A stretch of DNA of 64,000 nucleotides from NCBI GenBank assembly GCA_025363715.1, contig JANYLR010000098.1:16877-80876 (forward strand). The letters run 5' to 3'. Positions 62,143 to 64,000 of this stretch are shown in pieces; within the stretch, counting starts at the first letter, position 1; each line of letters starts with the position of its first letter. This DNA is from Holophagaceae bacterium (GTDB taxonomy: Bacteria > Acidobacteriota > Holophagae > Holophagales > Holophagaceae). Made by a program: the position numbers and the translations under genes. The notes beneath the pieces were generated by a model that saw nothing but the letters and a program-made list of their open reading frames with translations, did no database searches and was not told the DNA's origin.

Positions 62143-63345
62143 CTAAGTCAGCCTGTTTTCTAATCGCTGAGACCACCATCGCACCACGGCGAGGGCCAGT
62201 TGATCTTTGGGCAGGGGTCCGATGGGGGGGTGGGGTCCCTGGGCCGTGATGGGCGTCAAGGTGTTGGCCTGGGCTCCGAAGGCCTGGCCGCCCTGGACAT
62301 CGTTCACCAGGACCGCGTCCAGGCGCTTGTTTCGCAGCTTGGCCATGGCATGGTCCAGGTGATTCTCGCTCTCCGCCGCAAATCCGACCACCCACTGGTC
62401 GGTTCGGCGCGAGGCCGAAAGCTGGGCGAGAATGTCAGGCGTGCGCACCAGATGCAGCGATTCGGTGCCTTCACCCTTCTTGATCTTCTGGGCCGAAGGG
62501 ACCTCTGGCCTCTGGTCCGCCACCGCGGCCGCGGCCACGAGGCCATCGCACCCCGCCCAGCGGGCTTCGCAGGCTTCCAGCATCTGTTGGGCGCTGCGGA
62601 CCCTGAGGGTCTCCACCCCCCAGGGAGACGGCAGGTCTCCCCCCAGCACCAACTGGACCCTCGCCCCCACGTCCCGGAAGGCCCGGGCCAGTTCGATGCC
62701 CATGGCGCCAGTGCTGCGGTTGGTGAGAGTCCGCACCGGGTCCAGATCCTCCCGGGTCGGTCCGGCGGTGATGATTACCCGCCGACCGCTGAGGCTGCTC
62801 AGCTTGGGTGTCCCTTGCGCCCGGATGGCCTCGGCGATGGAAAGCACGTCAGCCAGCTTGCCGGAGCCTTCCTCACCACAGGCCAGGACGCCTTCGCCCG
62901 GGTCCACGACGGCGTGGCCAAAAGACCGGAGCCGAGCCAAATTGGCCTGAACGGCCGGATGCTCCCACATGCCGGTGTTCATGGCCGGGGCCCAGAGCAC
63001 CTGGGCCCGGGTGGCCAGCAGCAGCGTACTGAGCAGATCCGAGGCCAGGCCATTGGCGGCCTTGCCGATGATGTTGGCCGTGGCGGGAACCACCGCCACC
63101 AGATCCGCCCAGCGCGCCAGTTCGATGTGCTCGACACTGGGATTCGCTCGCCACTCTCCCTGGTCGGGATTGGCCCCATAGCAGGGCTCCCCCGTCAGGC
63201 TCGTCAACGTGAGGGGCGTGATGAACCGGGCCCCGGCTTCGGTCAGGACGCACCGTACTCGATGTCCCTGATGGGTCAGTAACCGGGCCAAATCCGCCGC
63301 CTTATAGGCCGCGATTCCGCCGGTGATTCCCAGGATGATCTGCAT
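62143..63345 (-). CDS. coaBC: Phosphopantothenoylcysteine decarboxylase/synthetase
   Basis: This 400-residue bifunctional enzyme of CoA synthesis has an N-terminal flavoprotein domain (CoaC): ILGITGGIAAYKAADLARLL, SVEHIELARWAD with the catalytic His, PAMNTGMW and ACGEEGSGKLAD with the active Cys. The C-terminal synthetase (CoaB) has VIITAGPTREDLDPVRTLTN, NRSTGAMGIELA and AQKIKK. It converts phosphopantothenate and Cys to phosphopantetheine. ATG at 63345 overlaps the DinB gene stop (TGATG). Confidence 0.94.
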   Translation of the reverse strand: MQIILGITGGIAAYKAADLARLLTHQGHRVRCVLTEAGARFITPLTLTSLTGEPCYGANPDQGEWRANPSVEHIELARWADLVAVVPATANIIGKAANGLASDLLSTLLLATRAQVLWAPAMNTGMWEHPAVQANLARLRSFGHAVVDPGEGVLACGEEGSGKLADVLSIAEAIRAQGTPKLSSLSGRRVIITAGPTREDLDPVRTLTNRSTGAMGIELARAFRDVGARVQLVLGGDLPSPWGVETLRVRSAQQMLEACEARWAGCDGLVAAAAVADQRPEVPSAQKIKKGEGTESLHLVRTPDILAQLSASRRTDQWVVGFAAESENHLDHAMAKLRNKRLDAVLVNDVQGGQAFGAQANTLTPITAQGPHPPIGPLPKDQLALAVVRWWSQRLENRLT

Positions 63346-63815
63346 CATATGGCTCCCGGCAGGCCGTGCAGCTTGCGGATGAGACCGATCTGGCCCAGGT
63401 GGTAGCACTCGTGCATGAAGAGGAAGCTGAGGACCTGCTCCAGGGGCTGCTCCATCCCGAGAGCCGGGTTCGTGGTGGGTCGATCCCAATCGGATACCAG
63501 TTGGAAGGCTGCCTTCAGGTCCTGATCCGTGGCCTGGAAGGCCGCGACGAGCCCAGCCCAGTCCAGGTGGGCGGTGGCGCCCGGCCCGCCGCGGGCATAG
63601 TGCTGCTCCCAGGCGGGTTCTTCAAGGACAGGGCCACCCACCAGCCTGACGATGCGCCGCCGGGCATTGACCAGATGACCCACGATCCAGGCCGCCGAGG
63701 CCACGCCGCTGGCGGGGCGCTTCGCGGCCAGCTCAGGCGTCAGGCCGGCTCCGTTCAACTCCAACAGCCGCAGGTTGTTCCCGAAGGCCGTCCGCCACAA
63801 TTTACCCCGTTCCAA
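63345..63815 (-). CDS. DinB-like putative metal-dependent protein
   Basis: A TTG start at 63815 with GGGAGG just upstream gives 156 residues. It is a four-helix DinB/YfiT-type protein: WIVGHLVNARRRIVRLVG supplies the first His, and MHECYHLGQIGLIRKLHGLPG supplies two more near the C terminus, the usual metal triad. Relatives bind a divalent metal and some are thiol (bacillithiol) transferases. With bshB1 and bshC elsewhere in the window, a bacillithiol-dependent role is conceivable but not shown. Confidence 0.82.
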   Translation of the reverse strand: MERGKLWRTAFGNNLRLLELNGAGLTPELAAKRPASGVASAAWIVGHLVNARRRIVRLVGGPVLEEPAWEQHYARGGPGATAHLDWAGLVAAFQATDQDLKAAFQLVSDWDRPTTNPALGMEQPLEQVLSFLFMHECYHLGQIGLIRKLHGLPGAI

Positions 63816-63868
63816 GGTCCCTCCCGGAGAGTCCTCTATCTTACCCTTAGAGTGCCTAACCCTGACCT

Positions 63869-63897
63869 AAGCGCCTCGGCATCTTGAGGCGCTTTTC
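63869..63897 (+). terminator. Hairpin with T tail, no upstream plus-strand gene
   Basis: A 9-bp perfect stem (AAGCGCCTC/GAGGCGCTT) with an 8-nt loop ends in a short T run on the plus strand. The neighbouring gene is on the other strand, so it could end a small untranslated RNA or belong to a unit at the window edge. The last 100 nt of the window show no gene I can support. Confidence 0.5.
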
Positions 63898-64000
63898 ATT
63901 GCCCTCGGAACGATTCGCGGAGGCCAGCGCGACCGCGCACGCCTTATGTGACAGGCCTTCGGCTCGGGTTGTGGCTTGGATCCTGGTCGCTGTGAGGTTT

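Overview
The window is GC-rich and densely coded, with 64 coding regions on both strands and no rRNA or tRNA gene that I can see. Gene content points to a motile, Gram-negative, anaerobic or fermentative bacterium. There are LPS-core (Kdo) kinase, OmpA and lipoprotein genes, a flagellar export set (fliOPQR-flhB), an NADH-linked [FeFe] hydrogenase with hydF, a hybrid-cluster protein, phosphate acetyltransferase and two bacillithiol genes. My best guess is Acidobacteriota, class Holophagae (Geothrix/Holophaga-like). This rests on gene content and codon style, not on a marker-gene tree.

Layout. 1-10.4 kb: a cut alpha/beta hydrolase, a CsgG-like protein with an HU/IHF protein, pepA, pabB, an HNH nuclease, then a tightly overlapping leftward operon (unknown-pta-purN-nnrDE-tsaE-rmuC). 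10.5-15.5 kb: small unknown genes, bshC-bshB1 (bacillithiol), and a large secreted protein with an internal duplication. 15.6-21.9 kb: rightward housekeeping operon tilS-ftsH-folP-glmM-ftsW. 21.9-27.1 kb: a stand-alone DUF2344 protein, a Kdo-kinase-like gene, a periplasmic cyclophilin, and a TPR protein cotranscribed with a receiver-SHOCT regulator. 27.2-30.8 kb: leftward flagellar export operon fliO-fliP-fliQ-fliR-flhB. 30.9-35.1 kb: a molybdenum hydroxylase with XdhC and a MocA/MobA-type nucleotidyltransferase. 35.0-42.8 kb: redox and accessory genes (HxlR regulator with divergent flavodoxin, thioredoxin, nitroreductase, aldo/keto reductase, ferredoxin-MBL fusion, hutU, YchJ, receiver-histidine kinase). 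42.9-51.9 kb: hydrogen metabolism, with hcp, hydF and an aspartase on the minus strand and a receiver protein plus hydC-hydB-hydA on the plus strand. 51.9-64 kb: DUF1684, DUF1028, ileS-lspA, mscL, OmpA, a biotin-dependent acyl-CoA carboxylase pair, a lipoprotein, coaBC and a DinB-like protein.

How genes cooperate. HydCBA forms a minimal NADH-dependent hydrogenase, HydF carries its active-site precursor, and the aspartase next to hydF may supply ammonium or fumarate. The molybdenum hydroxylase is grouped with its own cofactor-handling proteins. IleS and LspA overlap, as do several neighbouring pairs, which suggests translational coupling.

Most unusual signals. Three gene ends (fliP 3', the biotin-carrier 3' and biotin-carboxylase 5') carry partial direct duplications offset by 144-157 nt, each with a palindromic element between the copies. 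One of these creates a 46-codon upstream ORF that repeats the biotin carboxylase N terminus and stops three bases before its start codon. Two families of long intergenic inverted repeats also occur, and one of them supplies the last codons and stop of lspA.
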